Positions 8,030-16,216 of a DNA stretch of 64,000 nucleotides are shown in pieces. Under the pieces are notes generated by a model. The model had not been told where the DNA came from and did no database searches. It was given only the letters and a program-made list of their open reading frames with translations. Within the stretch, counting starts at the first letter, position 1. Each line of letters opens with the position of its first letter. The translations under genes were made by a program, and so were the position numbers. The stretch covers positions 1,240,001 to 1,304,000 of the forward strand of contig NZ_CP108476.1 in assembly GCF_036226465.1 (NCBI RefSeq), written 5' to 3'. The stretch is from Kitasatospora sp. NBC_01250. Lineage in GTDB: Bacteria; Actinomycetota; Actinomycetes; Streptomycetales; Streptomycetaceae.

Positions 8030-8709
8030 AGCAGCCCCGCTCGCAGCGCGTACGCCACCGCGTGGGCCCGGTTGCGCAGTCCGAACCGCTGGGTCACGTC
8101 GTGCACCACGGCGGTCACCGTCCTCGCCGAGTAGCACAACTCGCGGGCGATCTCCCCTGTTTCGCGCCCGTCCGCGACCAGCCGCAGCACCGCCCGCTCG
8201 CGCTCGCTGAGGCCGGCGGCGCCGCGGGGCGGCTGCGCGCCGGGCCCGCCCCTGGCCTTCTCACCCTGAGCGCCCGCGGCCCCGGCCGACGTGGCCCGGG
8301 CGCCCGTCCCCGGCGGACAGGCGCCCAGGTCGAGCAGGCCCTCCAGCAGTTCCGGCGGCACCGTACAGTCGCCGCCGGCCGCCGCGAGCACGGTCCTGGC
8401 CAGCCGGTCCGCGCTCGCTTCGGTGCGGCGCAGCAGCCCGCGGGCGCCCGCCGCGATCGCCTGCGCCGCCTCGGTGGGCGCCAGGTCGGTGGCCACCAGG
8501 ACGACCTCGGGGCGGTGCGGTGCGTTCCGGGTCGCGCGCACCACGTCCAGTGCCTGCCGGGCGATTCGGTCGACAATGACGACGGCGACCTCGGCCGCTT
8601 CGGTCGGCAGCGCCACCGCGACATCGGCGCTGCTCTGCAAGGTGCTCCTGGTGCCGGCCTCCAGCACCGGATCCAGGGCTACGATGCTGACTCGCACGGG
8701 CTCACCCAT
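8026..8709 (-). CDS. LuxR/NarL-type regulator (first of a coupled pair)
   Basis: A 227-residue regulator with a good AGGAGA ribosome site. The N-terminal half resembles a receiver domain (VRVSIVALDPVLEAGTRSTL; VAVVIVDRIARQALDVVRAT; EVVLVATDLAPTEAAQAIAAGARGLLRR). It keeps the fold pattern, but the phosphoacceptor region is atypical. A long Gly/Ala/Pro linker leads to a LuxR DNA-binding domain: LSERERAVLRLVADGRETGEIARELCYSARTVTAVVHDVTQRFGLRNRAHAVAYALRAGLL. It is co-transcribed and translationally coupled with the second regulator. Likely an orphan, phosphorylation-independent regulator of the neighbouring metabolic genes. Confidence 0.83.
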   Translation of the reverse strand: MGEPVRVSIVALDPVLEAGTRSTLQSSADVAVALPTEAAEVAVVIVDRIARQALDVVRATRNAPHRPEVVLVATDLAPTEAAQAIAAGARGLLRRTEASADRLARTVLAAAGGDCTVPPELLEGLLDLGACPPGTGARATSAGAAGAQGEKARGGPGAQPPRGAAGLSERERAVLRLVADGRETGEIARELCYSARTVTAVVHDVTQRFGLRNRAHAVAYALRAGLL

Positions 8710-8832
8710 CGGTTTCTCCTGGGTCGATGTGCCACTGACCTTCCGTCAGCAGCATGGACCCGGACCCGGACCCGCACATCGGGTGCCGGCCCCCATATTT
8801 CCACCACGCGACCCCCACTGGTCCGCCAGGAA

Positions 8833-8853
8833 CATGGGGGCCCACTCCCCATG
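8833..8853. promoter_or_regulatory. Inverted repeat upstream of the LuxR pair
   Basis: CATGGGG (8833-8839) and CCCCATG (8847-8853) are perfect 7-bp arms 7 bp apart, within the 177-bp gap ahead of the LuxR pair. Related CCCCAT/CCCCAC hexamers occur at about 8791 and 8813. A dyad of this size fits a LuxR-type or other dimeric regulator. Confidence 0.35.
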
Positions 8854-8886
8854 CGGAAACGGGCGGAGGCTGGGCCGGGGCCGGCA

Positions 8887-10449
8887 CTAGTCCACCGCAC
8901 CTGCCAAGGCCTGCTCGGCCAGGCTCCGCAGCACCTTCTTGTCCGGCTTGCCCGCGTCGGTCAGCGGCAGCGCCTCGGCGAAGCCGATCCGGGCCGGCTC
9001 GTGCGTCACCCCGCGCCGCTCGCGCACCAGGGCACGCAGCTCCTCCGCCGTGACCGCGGCGCCCGTCACCGGCACCACCACCGCGTGCACCCGCTCCACC
9101 TGGTCCGCGTCCCGGACACCGAAGACCGCGCTCTGGCGGACCTGGGGGTGGGAGTTGAGCAGGTCCTCCACCTCGGAGGTGTAGACGTGCCCGCCCCCGG
9201 TGTTGATCAGGTCCTTCAGCCGGTCCACGATGGTCAGGTAGCCGTCCTGGTCCAGCCGGCCGATGTCGCCGGTGTGCAGCCAGCCGTCCCGGACCGCTTC
9301 GGCGGTCAGCTCCGGCTGCTTCCAGTAGCCCTGCATCAGGGTGTCGGAGCGCACGCAGACCTCGCCGGGCATGCCCGCGGGCAGCTCGCGGCCCGCCTCG
9401 TCGCGGATCACCACCTGGTAGCCGGGCGCGATCCGGCCCACCGAGAGCAGTCGCTCGGGGCGCAGCGGGTCGTGGTCCTCGGCGGCCAGCACGCTGATGA
9501 TGCCCGCCTCGTGCTGCCCGTAGAGCTGGACGAGGACCGGCCCGAGCAGGCGCAGCGCGTCGATGATCCGTGCCGGGGAGGCCTGGCAGCCGCCGTAGCT
9601 CAGCCGTCGCAGGCTGCTGGTGTCGGTCCGCGCCGCGGCCGGGTGGTCGATCAGCTGGTAGAGCAGGGGCGGCATCAGGAACAGGTCGGTGATCCGCTCG
9701 CTCTCGATCGCCGCCAGCACGGTGGCCGCGTCGAACTCCGGCAGCAGCACCACGCTGCCGCCGGCTCGCAGCACCTTGTCGGCCATCTGCCCGGCCGCGT
9801 GCGCGATGGTGGTGCAGACCAGCAGCCGCGGCGGCCGGCCCGGCTCGCCGGGCAGGTCGGGACCGAACGGCCGGACCTGCCCGTAGCTGACGCAGATGCC
9901 CTTGGAGTGGCCGGTGGTGCCACCGGAGTGCCGGATGGTCCGCACGTCCTGCGGGCGCGCCAGGCTGGCGAACGGGCCGGCCGACTGCTCGGCGGCCAGC
10001 GCCAGCAGGTCGGTCGTGCCGGCCGCCGGCCCGAGGGCCAGGACGCCGGCCACCGGGGCCGCTGCGGTGAGCTCGGCGGCGCGTTCGGCGTGCGGCGGGT
10101 CGACGATCAGGGTGTGCGTCTCGACGTCGCGCACCATGACCGCCTGGGTCTCGGCGGGCAGCTTGGTGTAGAGCTGGTTGACCCGGCAGCCGAGCAGGCC
10201 CGCGGCGTAGCGCGCGGCGATCGCGGCCGGCAGGTTCCCGCTCAGCAGGGTGACGGTCCGGCCCCGCCCGATGCCCCGGGCCTGCATGGCCCGGGCCAAC
10301 CGGTGGGTCAGGTCGAGCAGTTCGCCGGCGGTCAGGACCTGCCCCTGGTGGCGGATCGCCTCCCGCTCGCGGTCGGCGGCCAACACCTCCAGGATCTGGA
10401 CGATTTCGGACCGGAAGGGGGCGCTGGTGGGGTTCGGCTGGCTCTCCAT
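8887..10449 (-). CDS. AMP-dependent acyl-CoA synthetase/ligase
   Basis: A 520-residue adenylate-forming enzyme that activates a carboxylic acid as acyl-AMP and normally transfers it to CoA or a carrier thiol. Core motifs are intact: RHSGGTTGHSKG (A3, phosphate loop), LYGQHEAG (A5), LHTGDIG (A7), IVDRLKDLINTGGGHVYTSEVE (A8 hinge) and the C-terminal GKPDKKVL with the catalytic lysine (A10). The substrate pocket gives no simple clue. It lies one base after the acyl-CoA dehydrogenase stop, so both come from the same message together with DapD. No free carrier protein is present in this operon, so CoA is the likely acceptor. Confidence 0.9.
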   Translation of the reverse strand: MESQPNPTSAPFRSEIVQILEVLAADREREAIRHQGQVLTAGELLDLTHRLARAMQARGIGRGRTVTLLSGNLPAAIAARYAAGLLGCRVNQLYTKLPAETQAVMVRDVETHTLIVDPPHAERAAELTAAAPVAGVLALGPAAGTTDLLALAAEQSAGPFASLARPQDVRTIRHSGGTTGHSKGICVSYGQVRPFGPDLPGEPGRPPRLLVCTTIAHAAGQMADKVLRAGGSVVLLPEFDAATVLAAIESERITDLFLMPPLLYQLIDHPAAARTDTSSLRRLSYGGCQASPARIIDALRLLGPVLVQLYGQHEAGIISVLAAEDHDPLRPERLLSVGRIAPGYQVVIRDEAGRELPAGMPGEVCVRSDTLMQGYWKQPELTAEAVRDGWLHTGDIGRLDQDGYLTIVDRLKDLINTGGGHVYTSEVEDLLNSHPQVRQSAVFGVRDADQVERVHAVVVPVTGAAVTAEELRALVRERRGVTHEPARIGFAEALPLTDAGKPDKKVLRSLAEQALAGAVD

Positions 10450-10450
10450 G

Positions 10451-11692
10451 TCAGCGGCTGGCCAGCGGTCGCAGGGACTCGGACGGCACGGCCTGCAACG
10501 GCTCCTGACTCTCCGTCAGCATGGCGTGCGCCAGCACGCTGTAGAGCGTGTCGTTGGGGCCGTCCGCGATCCGCAGCCCGCGGATGTCCCGCAGCCGCTT
10601 CTCCATCGGGGTCCGCCGGGTGTAGCCCTCGCTGCCGTGCAGCTGCAGGGCCAGGTCCACCGCGCGGTAGGCCGCGTCGGTGGCCAGGGCCTTGGCGGCC
10701 GAGCAGGCGGCGGCGTCCACGTCCCCCTGGTCGATCCGCTCCAGCAGCGCGAAGCACCAGGCGGTGGCGGCCTCGACCTCGGCCGCGGCCGTTCCCAGCC
10801 GGGCGGCGACGGACGGGATGGCGGCCAGCGACAGCCGCCCGACGGTGCGCCGGCGGGTGCGGTCCGCGGCCTCCTGGATCGCGGCTGCGGCGGCTCCCAG
10901 GCAGACCAGCGACATCATCAGCCGCCAGGCGGAGAAGTGCGCGTCGAAGATCCGCCGGCCCTCGCCGGGCGCCCCGAGCAGCAGGTCCTTGGGCAGCTGC
11001 GCGTCCACGAAGTGCAGGTGCCCGAAGCTCCAACCCCGCATGCCCAGCGGGTCGGTGGTCTCGGTCAGCACGCCCTTGGTGTCCATCGGCAGCCAGACCG
11101 CGGACAGCGGCACCTCGCGCAGGTCGACGGTGCCGGCCTGGGCGGCCGTGACGATCTTGGCGAAGACGACGAACCCGCATGCCTCCTCGACCCGGCTGAT
11201 CAGCCCCTTGGAGCCCGACAGCGTGTAGTGGCCGCCGTGGTCGACCAGCGTGGCGCGAAAGCCGCGCAGGTCCGATCCGGACTGCGGCTCGCTGGACGCG
11301 ACACCGGCCAACCTGCCGTCGACGACCACCTGTTCGTGGACCAGCCGGGCCAGCTCGGGCGTCCCGTAGGTCAGCGCCATCGCGCCGTGCCCGCTGCTGA
11401 AGACCTCGCGCGCGTCGCAGTCCCGCTCCCCCGCGAGGAACATGGCCATCCCCTGGGCGACCCGCCCGCCCGCCGCGCTCCCCTCCCGCACGGCGGCACC
11501 GGCGTCCGCCAGGTCGACCCCGGTGAGCCCGGCCGCGGCCGCCTTGCGGCGCAGCTCGAGCCAGTCGGGCCGGTCGGCCTCCTCGCACAGCGGGACGGGC
11601 AGATGGGTGTCCAGGAAGGCGCTCAGGCGGGTGTGCAGCTCCCCGAGTTCCGGGTGGCGCTTGAGTATCGGCAGGATTCCGTTGGCAGACAC
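10451..11692 (-). CDS. Acyl-CoA dehydrogenase family flavoprotein
   Basis: A 413-residue acyl-CoA dehydrogenase. The N-terminal helical domain precedes the beta-barrel flavin motif VASSEPQSGSDLRGFRATL, with TDPLGMRGWSFGHLHFVDAQLPKDLLLG in the substrate region. The C-terminal helical domain carries ALQLHGSEGYTRRTPMEKRLRDIRGLRIADGPNDTL, where LHG(S)EGYT and R-D-x-R are typical. FAD would accept electrons from an alpha,beta-saturated thioester, producing an enoyl product. The position between DapD and the ligase suggests a dedicated substrate made by the ligase, not general beta-oxidation. Confidence 0.88.
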   Translation of the reverse strand: MSANGILPILKRHPELGELHTRLSAFLDTHLPVPLCEEADRPDWLELRRKAAAAGLTGVDLADAGAAVREGSAAGGRVAQGMAMFLAGERDCDAREVFSSGHGAMALTYGTPELARLVHEQVVVDGRLAGVASSEPQSGSDLRGFRATLVDHGGHYTLSGSKGLISRVEEACGFVVFAKIVTAAQAGTVDLREVPLSAVWLPMDTKGVLTETTDPLGMRGWSFGHLHFVDAQLPKDLLLGAPGEGRRIFDAHFSAWRLMMSLVCLGAAAAAIQEAADRTRRRTVGRLSLAAIPSVAARLGTAAAEVEAATAWCFALLERIDQGDVDAAACSAAKALATDAAYRAVDLALQLHGSEGYTRRTPMEKRLRDIRGLRIADGPNDTLYSVLAHAMLTESQEPLQAVPSESLRPLASR

Positions 11693-11746
11693 GGGAAAGT
11701 TCTCCTCGAACGGTTCAGATGTGACGCGGCGGCAGACGACGGGGCG

Positions 11747-12595
11747 TCAGAGGTTCAGCACCGGCGGCTGGGTGCGCACCACGTCGTTGAGCTTGGCCTT
11801 GTCGTGGCGCTCGCCCTTCTTCAGGTGCTTGATCACCAGCAGGCAGGGCAGGCCGAAGGTGCCGCCGGCGAACTCGCGCGGCCGGCTGGCGGGCACCGCG
11901 ACGGTCCACGGCGGCACCGAGCCGCGACTGAGCTCCTCGCCGGTCGCGGCGTCGATGACCGGAATGGTGTCGGTCAGCAGCGAGCCGGCGCCGAGCAGGG
12001 CGCCCTCGCCGACCCGGGCGCCGCTGTAGATCATCGAGCGGGCGCCGATGAAGGCGTCGTCCTCGATCACCACGGGCCTGGCCATCGGCGGCTCGATCAT
12101 GCCGCCGAGCCCCACCCCGCCCGACAGGTGCACATTGCGCCCGATCTGGGCGCAGGAGCCGATACCGACCCAGGAGTCGACCAGGGTGCCCTCGCCGACG
12201 TAGGAGCCGATGCCGATGTGACTGGGCATCACCACCGCGCCGGGCTCCTGGAAGCTGCCGCGCCGGATCACCGCACCGGGCGAGACCTGGACCCCGGAGC
12301 CGGCGATGCCGGTCTTCAGCGGGATCTTGTCGGCGCACTCGAAGGGCCCGAACTGCGAGGGCTGCGGCTGGGCCTGCTTGTAGAGCAGCAGGATCGCGGC
12401 CTTCAGCCAGTCGTGGACCACGATCTCACCGTCCACCAGCTCCGCCACCCGGGCCCGCCCGGTGTCCAGCAGCCCGATCGCCGCGTCCACGGCGGCCGCC
12501 GCCTCGGCGCCGTCCAGCGGGATCTCGTCCCGCCGCTCCCACAGCTCCTCGATCTCGGTTCGCAGGGTCGCCACATCGGCAGTCCGGCTCTGCAT
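11747..12595 (-). CDS. Tetrahydrodipicolinate N-succinyltransferase-like enzyme (E. coli-type DapD)
   Basis: A 282-residue left-handed beta-helix acyltransferase. The N-terminal helical part (IEELWERRDEIPLD, IGLLDTGRARVAELVDGE, HDWLKAAILL) and the hexapeptide-repeat core with VDSWVGIGSCAQIGRNVHLSGGVGLGG match the proteobacterial DapD family closely, from my memory of E. coli DapD. Actinomycetes normally use a different, longer DapD for lysine, so this copy is probably specialised. DapD transfers succinyl from succinyl-CoA to an alpha-amino keto/imino acid; TabB of tabtoxin biosynthesis is a known pathway-specific relative. The start (ATG 12595, MQSRTADV) matches the family start; longer frames do not. 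First gene of the operon with the dehydrogenase and ligase. Confidence 0.88.
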   Translation of the reverse strand: MQSRTADVATLRTEIEELWERRDEIPLDGAEAAAAVDAAIGLLDTGRARVAELVDGEIVVHDWLKAAILLLYKQAQPQPSQFGPFECADKIPLKTGIAGSGVQVSPGAVIRRGSFQEPGAVVMPSHIGIGSYVGEGTLVDSWVGIGSCAQIGRNVHLSGGVGLGGMIEPPMARPVVIEDDAFIGARSMIYSGARVGEGALLGAGSLLTDTIPVIDAATGEELSRGSVPPWTVAVPASRPREFAGGTFGLPCLLVIKHLKKGERHDKAKLNDVVRTQPPVLNL

Positions 12596-12731
12596 GACAC
12601 CAACGCTTTCCAGCTCGAAGGTAGGGCCGCACCGGTCAGCACCGGGGCCCTGGGAATCGCCAGCTCGGCCTGTTCCGCGCCGTGCGGCACCCACCACGGA
12701 CCTGAGGTCGGCGGGGCAGCGGCCACGGCGG

Positions 12732-12747
12732 GTTACCTCTTGGTAAC
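12732..12747. promoter_or_regulatory. Operator-like palindrome in front of the dapD-like operon
   Basis: GTTACC-TCTT-GGTAAC is a perfect 16-bp dyad. It falls just downstream of the predicted operon start point near 12754, where a bound repressor would block transcription. Confidence 0.5.
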
Positions 12748-12760
12748 GGCTGGCAGCACA

Positions 12761-12788
12761 GCCTTACACGCTTAGATTCCTAGTTCAA
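12761..12788 (-). promoter_or_regulatory. Candidate promoter of the dapD-like operon
   Basis: Read leftward, TTGAAC (12788-12783) and TAAGGC (12766-12761) are 16 bp apart in an unusually AT-rich island. The 12596-13085 gap otherwise contains a weaker rightward candidate (TTGGCA at 12831, TATCGA at 12853) for the multicopper oxidase gene; nothing coding is apparent in it. Confidence 0.4.
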
Positions 12789-13085
12789 ATCGAGCTTTTT
12801 CCATGCATAACAAGATCACCAAGCGATGTTTTGGCAGGTTGAAAGGTTGTCTTATCGATGCGGGCCCGACCCCGACCGGCCCCGGACCACCACCGCCCCC
12901 GGAGCAACCGGCACCCTCGGAGCAACCGGCTCGGCCGACTGGGCGATAGCAGCCGGTCAGCTCCCCGCCCCGACGCCGGAGTGTGCCTAACCTCGGCGGG
13001 ACTGCTGATCCGCGGAGCGGTGGCCGGGCCCACCGGCCGGCTCCCCATCCCCACCCAGCTCCACGTCCCCACCCGAAAGGGACCC

Positions 13086-14291
13086 ATGTCGGCTGATCAG
13101 GCCCAAGACGAGAAGCGAGACGACAGGACCGAACACGGCCGCCGGTCCGTGGTGCGGACCCTGCTGGGCGGCGGCGCCGCCGCCGCGCTGGCCGGCACCG
13201 CCGGGCCCGCGTCCGCCGCCCCGGCCCCCGCGGGCACCCCGGCACCGGTCCGGCGCCAGGAGGCCCACGACCCGTTCGCCGCCGACACCTTCCGGCCCAG
13301 CGGCCGGGTGCGCGAGTACTGGATCCAGGCCGAGTCCTTCCGGCACAACCCGGTGCCCACCGGCCACGACGCCATGATGGGCCATCATGTCGACGCCGAC
13401 AGGCTGACGTTCTGGGCGGTCGGCTTCCGCGCCTACACGCCGAACTGGGAGCACCCGCTCGACGCCGACCTCGGCCCCGACGGACTCGGTGCCAACCAGG
13501 GCGTCCCAGGGCCGGTGCTGCGCGCCGAGGTCGGCGACCTGATCCGGGTGCACTTCCGCAACAACGACGCGCACTACCGCTGGCCGCACAGCATCCACCC
13601 GCACGGTGTGCGCTACAACCGGGAGAACGACGGCGGCTGGGTGGCCGACGACCCCGACCGGCCCGGCGCGGCCGTCCCGTTCGGCCAGAGCTACACCTAC
13701 ACCTGGGCCTGCCCGCCCAGTTCGGTGGGCACCTGGCTCTACCACGACCACTCGACCCCGCAGTCGATCCCCGCGCCGGCCGGCGCGGGCACAGGGCCCG
13801 CGCACAAGGAGTACGGGCTGGACGAGTCCCAACGGCTCAGCTCCGGCGACCCGGTGATGGAGATCGGTGCCGAACTCGGCCTGTTCGGCGTCCTGGTGGT
13901 CACCGACGAGCAGACCCCCGAGGTCGACTGCGAGTTCGTGCTCTTCCTGCACGACGCCTACAAGGCCGACATCCCCTCCCTGGGCCAGAACCTCAACCTC
14001 TTCAACGGCGGCGCCTTCCTCGGCAACACCCCGACCTTCACCGCGCGGGAGGGCGACCGGGTGCGGTGGCGGATCGCCGCGCTGGGGCAGGAGTTCCACG
14101 TCTTCCACCTGCACGGCCACCGCTGGCGCGGCGGTCCCGGTCACCAGGACTGGGTGGACTCCCAGATGATCGGCCCCTCCACCACGCTGACCATCGAGTA
14201 CCTGGAGGACAACCCCGGCGACTGGCTCTACCACTGCCACGTCATCCACCACATGATGGGCGGCATGGTCGGTCGCTACCAAGTGACCTGA
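13086..14291 (+). CDS. Tat-exported multicopper oxidase
   Basis: A 401-residue copper oxidase that oxidises phenolic or metal substrates and reduces oxygen to water outside the cytoplasm. The N-terminus has a Tat motif (GRRSVVRTLL) and a hydrophobic stretch ending PASAAPA. All copper sites are visible: HSIHPHG (about 168-174) and WLYHDHS (about 217) in the first cupredoxin part, FHVFHLHGH (about 337) and WLYHCHVIHHMMGGM (about 381) at the end, giving type 1, 2 and 3 ligands. The length fits a compact two-domain enzyme, larger than small laccase. ATG follows AAAGGGACCC. Next to the pigment cluster it is a candidate for oxidative coupling of phenolic polyketides. Confidence 0.88.
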   Translation: MSADQAQDEKRDDRTEHGRRSVVRTLLGGGAAAALAGTAGPASAAPAPAGTPAPVRRQEAHDPFAADTFRPSGRVREYWIQAESFRHNPVPTGHDAMMGHHVDADRLTFWAVGFRAYTPNWEHPLDADLGPDGLGANQGVPGPVLRAEVGDLIRVHFRNNDAHYRWPHSIHPHGVRYNRENDGGWVADDPDRPGAAVPFGQSYTYTWACPPSSVGTWLYHDHSTPQSIPAPAGAGTGPAHKEYGLDESQRLSSGDPVMEIGAELGLFGVLVVTDEQTPEVDCEFVLFLHDAYKADIPSLGQNLNLFNGGAFLGNTPTFTAREGDRVRWRIAALGQEFHVFHLHGHRWRGGPGHQDWVDSQMIGPSTTLTIEYLEDNPGDWLYHCHVIHHMMGGMVGRYQVT

Positions 14292-14304
14292 CGCTCCGTC
14301 AGCA

Positions 14305-14347
14305 CACGACGGCGGGGGCGCCCGGTCCGGACGCCCCCGCCGTCGTG
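14305..14347. terminator. Strong bidirectional terminator
   Basis: Bases 14305-14320 and 14332-14347 form a perfect 16-bp GC stem with an 11-nt loop between the convergent multicopper oxidase and FAD hydroxylase genes. No T-tract, as is usual for streptomycete hairpins. Confidence 0.75.
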
Positions 14348-14357
14348 CGCCCGGCGG

Positions 14358-15992
14358 TCAGCCGGCGCGCACGTCCAGCACCCGGCCCAGCACCTCGGCC
14401 AGCAGCAGCTCCGGCTCGGCCGCCGAGCCGCGCGTCCGCCAGGCCACGAACCCGTCGGGCCTCACCAGTACCGCGCCGTCCGCCGCCACCCCGTGCAGGC
14501 GCTCCCAGTCGGCGCCGTCCTCGGGCACCAGGTCGTGCTGCGCATCCGGCCCGACCCGGTAGCAGGCGAGCGGCACGCCCAGCCGCTCGGCCACCCGCTG
14601 CCCGGCGGCGTGCCAGGCCCCGCCCTCCGGTCCGCTCAGCAGCACCGGCGCGGCCTCGTAGAGATCCAGCGTCGACACCCGGGCCCCGCCCCGGCGCACC
14701 CACAGGTGCGGCGCCCGGCCGCCCGGTTCGGCGATCGGCCGGAAGTCCTGCGGAACCGGCGATCCGTCAGCCGCACTGTCCACCACGGCAGTCGAGTCGT
14801 AGCGGTAGCCCAGCACCACCGCCATCATGCCGGCCTGCCGCCCGGTGCCGGGGCTGACCTCGTACCCGGGGTGGCGGTGCTCGGCGGAGCGCGCCGAGGC
14901 GCGGGCACTGGTCGCCGACGCCACCGGGCGCCGCTCGGCGTCGTAGGTCTCCAGCAGCCCCGGGCCCGCCCAGCCGCGCAGCACCGCCGCGAGCTTCCAG
15001 GCGAGGTTGTGCGCGTCCTGGATCCCGGTGTTCGACCCGAACGCCCCGGTCGGGGACATCTCGTGCGCCGAGTCCCCGGCGAGGAAGACCCGGCCCTCGC
15101 CGTAGCGCTCGGCGACCCGTTCGGCGGCGTGCCAGGGCGCCCTGCCGGTCACCTCCACCTCCAGGTCGGGGACGCCGGTGGCGGCCCGGATCAGCTCCAC
15201 GCACCGCTCGTCGGTGAAGTCCGCCAACTCCTCGCCGCGGTCCGGGTGCCAGGGCGCGTGGAAGACCCAGTGCTGCTGGTTGTCCACCGGCAGCAGCGCT
15301 CCCGCGCCCTCGGGATTGGTCAAGTAGCAGACGATGAACCGTCGTTCGCCCACAACGTCGGCCAACCGCTTGGCGGTGAAGGTGATGCTGACGTTGTGGA
15401 ACAGGTCGCCCTGCCCGGTGCGCCCGATGCCCAGCTTCTCCCGCACCGGGCTGCGCGGACCGTCCGCCGCGATCAGATAGTCGGCGCGCACCGTGCGCAG
15501 CTGACCGCTCTCCCGGTCCCGGACGAGCGCCGTCACCCCGGCGCCGTCCTGCTCGAAGGAGTCCAGCTCGGTGCCGAAGCGCACCTGGCCGCCCAACTCC
15601 TGGGCGCAGCGCAGCAGGACCGGCTCCAGATCGTTCTGGCTGCACAGGCACCAGCCGGAGGGGCTGAGCCGGGAGAGCGCGCCGCCCGGGTCGATCTCCC
15701 GGAACAGCCACTCCTGGTCGGCGCCGGTCAGCGTGCCGGCCTGCAGGATGCCGTGGTTCTCGGCCAGCACGGCGGCGGCCTGCCGGATCTGCTGCTCCAC
15801 CCCCGCCGTCCGGTAGAGCTCCATCGTGCGCACGTTGTTGCCGCGTCCGCGCGGGTGGTGCGAGGTGCGCGCATGTCGCTCCACCACCAGGTGTTCGATG
15901 CCCAGGCGCCCGAGGAACAGTGAGGCGGACAGCCCCACCAGGGAACCGCCCACGATCAGGACCGGCACGCGGTCGTCGACCTGCGAGGTCAT
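14358..15992 (-). CDS. whiE-ORFVIII: FAD-dependent polyketide hydroxylase (WhiE ORFVIII-like)
   Basis: A 544-residue aromatic hydroxylase expected to oxygenate the cyclised pigment polyketide using FAD and NAD(P)H. Motifs: VLIVGGSLVGLSASLFL (GxGxxG FAD fold, residues 11-27), DYLIAADGPRSPVREKLG (DG motif), and VFLAGDSAHEMSPTGAFGSNTGIQDAHNLAWKL (GD motif). The C-terminal third is the thioredoxin-like domain of the PgaE/RdmE group. It is divergent from the minimal PKS operon, the same arrangement as ORFVIII in the S. coelicolor spore-pigment locus. Good GGAGAG ribosome site. Probably developmentally regulated through the promoter at 16069. Confidence 0.9.
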   Translation of the reverse strand: MTSQVDDRVPVLIVGGSLVGLSASLFLGRLGIEHLVVERHARTSHHPRGRGNNVRTMELYRTAGVEQQIRQAAAVLAENHGILQAGTLTGADQEWLFREIDPGGALSRLSPSGWCLCSQNDLEPVLLRCAQELGGQVRFGTELDSFEQDGAGVTALVRDRESGQLRTVRADYLIAADGPRSPVREKLGIGRTGQGDLFHNVSITFTAKRLADVVGERRFIVCYLTNPEGAGALLPVDNQQHWVFHAPWHPDRGEELADFTDERCVELIRAATGVPDLEVEVTGRAPWHAAERVAERYGEGRVFLAGDSAHEMSPTGAFGSNTGIQDAHNLAWKLAAVLRGWAGPGLLETYDAERRPVASATSARASARSAEHRHPGYEVSPGTGRQAGMMAVVLGYRYDSTAVVDSAADGSPVPQDFRPIAEPGGRAPHLWVRRGGARVSTLDLYEAAPVLLSGPEGGAWHAAGQRVAERLGVPLACYRVGPDAQHDLVPEDGADWERLHGVAADGAVLVRPDGFVAWRTRGSAAEPELLLAEVLGRVLDVRAG

Positions 15993-16068
15993 GAGGTCTC
16001 TCCAGCCGTACGGGGAAGGGGCCCGGCCGCCGCCGTCGCGACGCTCCGAATCGGCCCGGGGCCTACGT

Positions 16069-16094
16069 ATTCCCAGCCGCGGCCGACCGGAAGC
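16069..16094 (-). promoter_or_regulatory. Sigma-F/B-type promoter candidate for the FAD hydroxylase gene
   Basis: Read leftward, GCTT (16094-16091) and GGGAAT (16074-16069) are 16 bp apart, resembling stress/sporulation sigma promoters (GTTT, about 15 bp, GGGTAT). In S. coelicolor the corresponding whiE P2 promoter depends on SigF. Both divergent promoter regions share a TACGTA core (16064 and 16141). Confidence 0.4.
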
Positions 16095-16216
16095 GGATCT
16101 TCACCCGAGCGACTCACGCATCGTGCGGGAATCGTTGCGGTACGTAGTATCGAACGCATGCGATCAGGCCCCGGAACGTGTGCAAGGGCCGGGATCGAGC
16201 GAGAGGAACTAGCACC

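Noticed and set aside
11747..12595. Assigning this gene as the lysine-pathway dapD
   Set aside because: Its type and operon context (ligase, dehydrogenase) argue for specialised metabolism, so I give family similarity but no dapD symbol.
8735..14302. CTGAC-N5-GTCAG repeated at 8735, 10505 and 14288, with a near copy at 51536
   Set aside because: Two copies lie inside genes and simply encode L-T-E-x-Q, one overlaps a stop codon, and the arms are only five bases.
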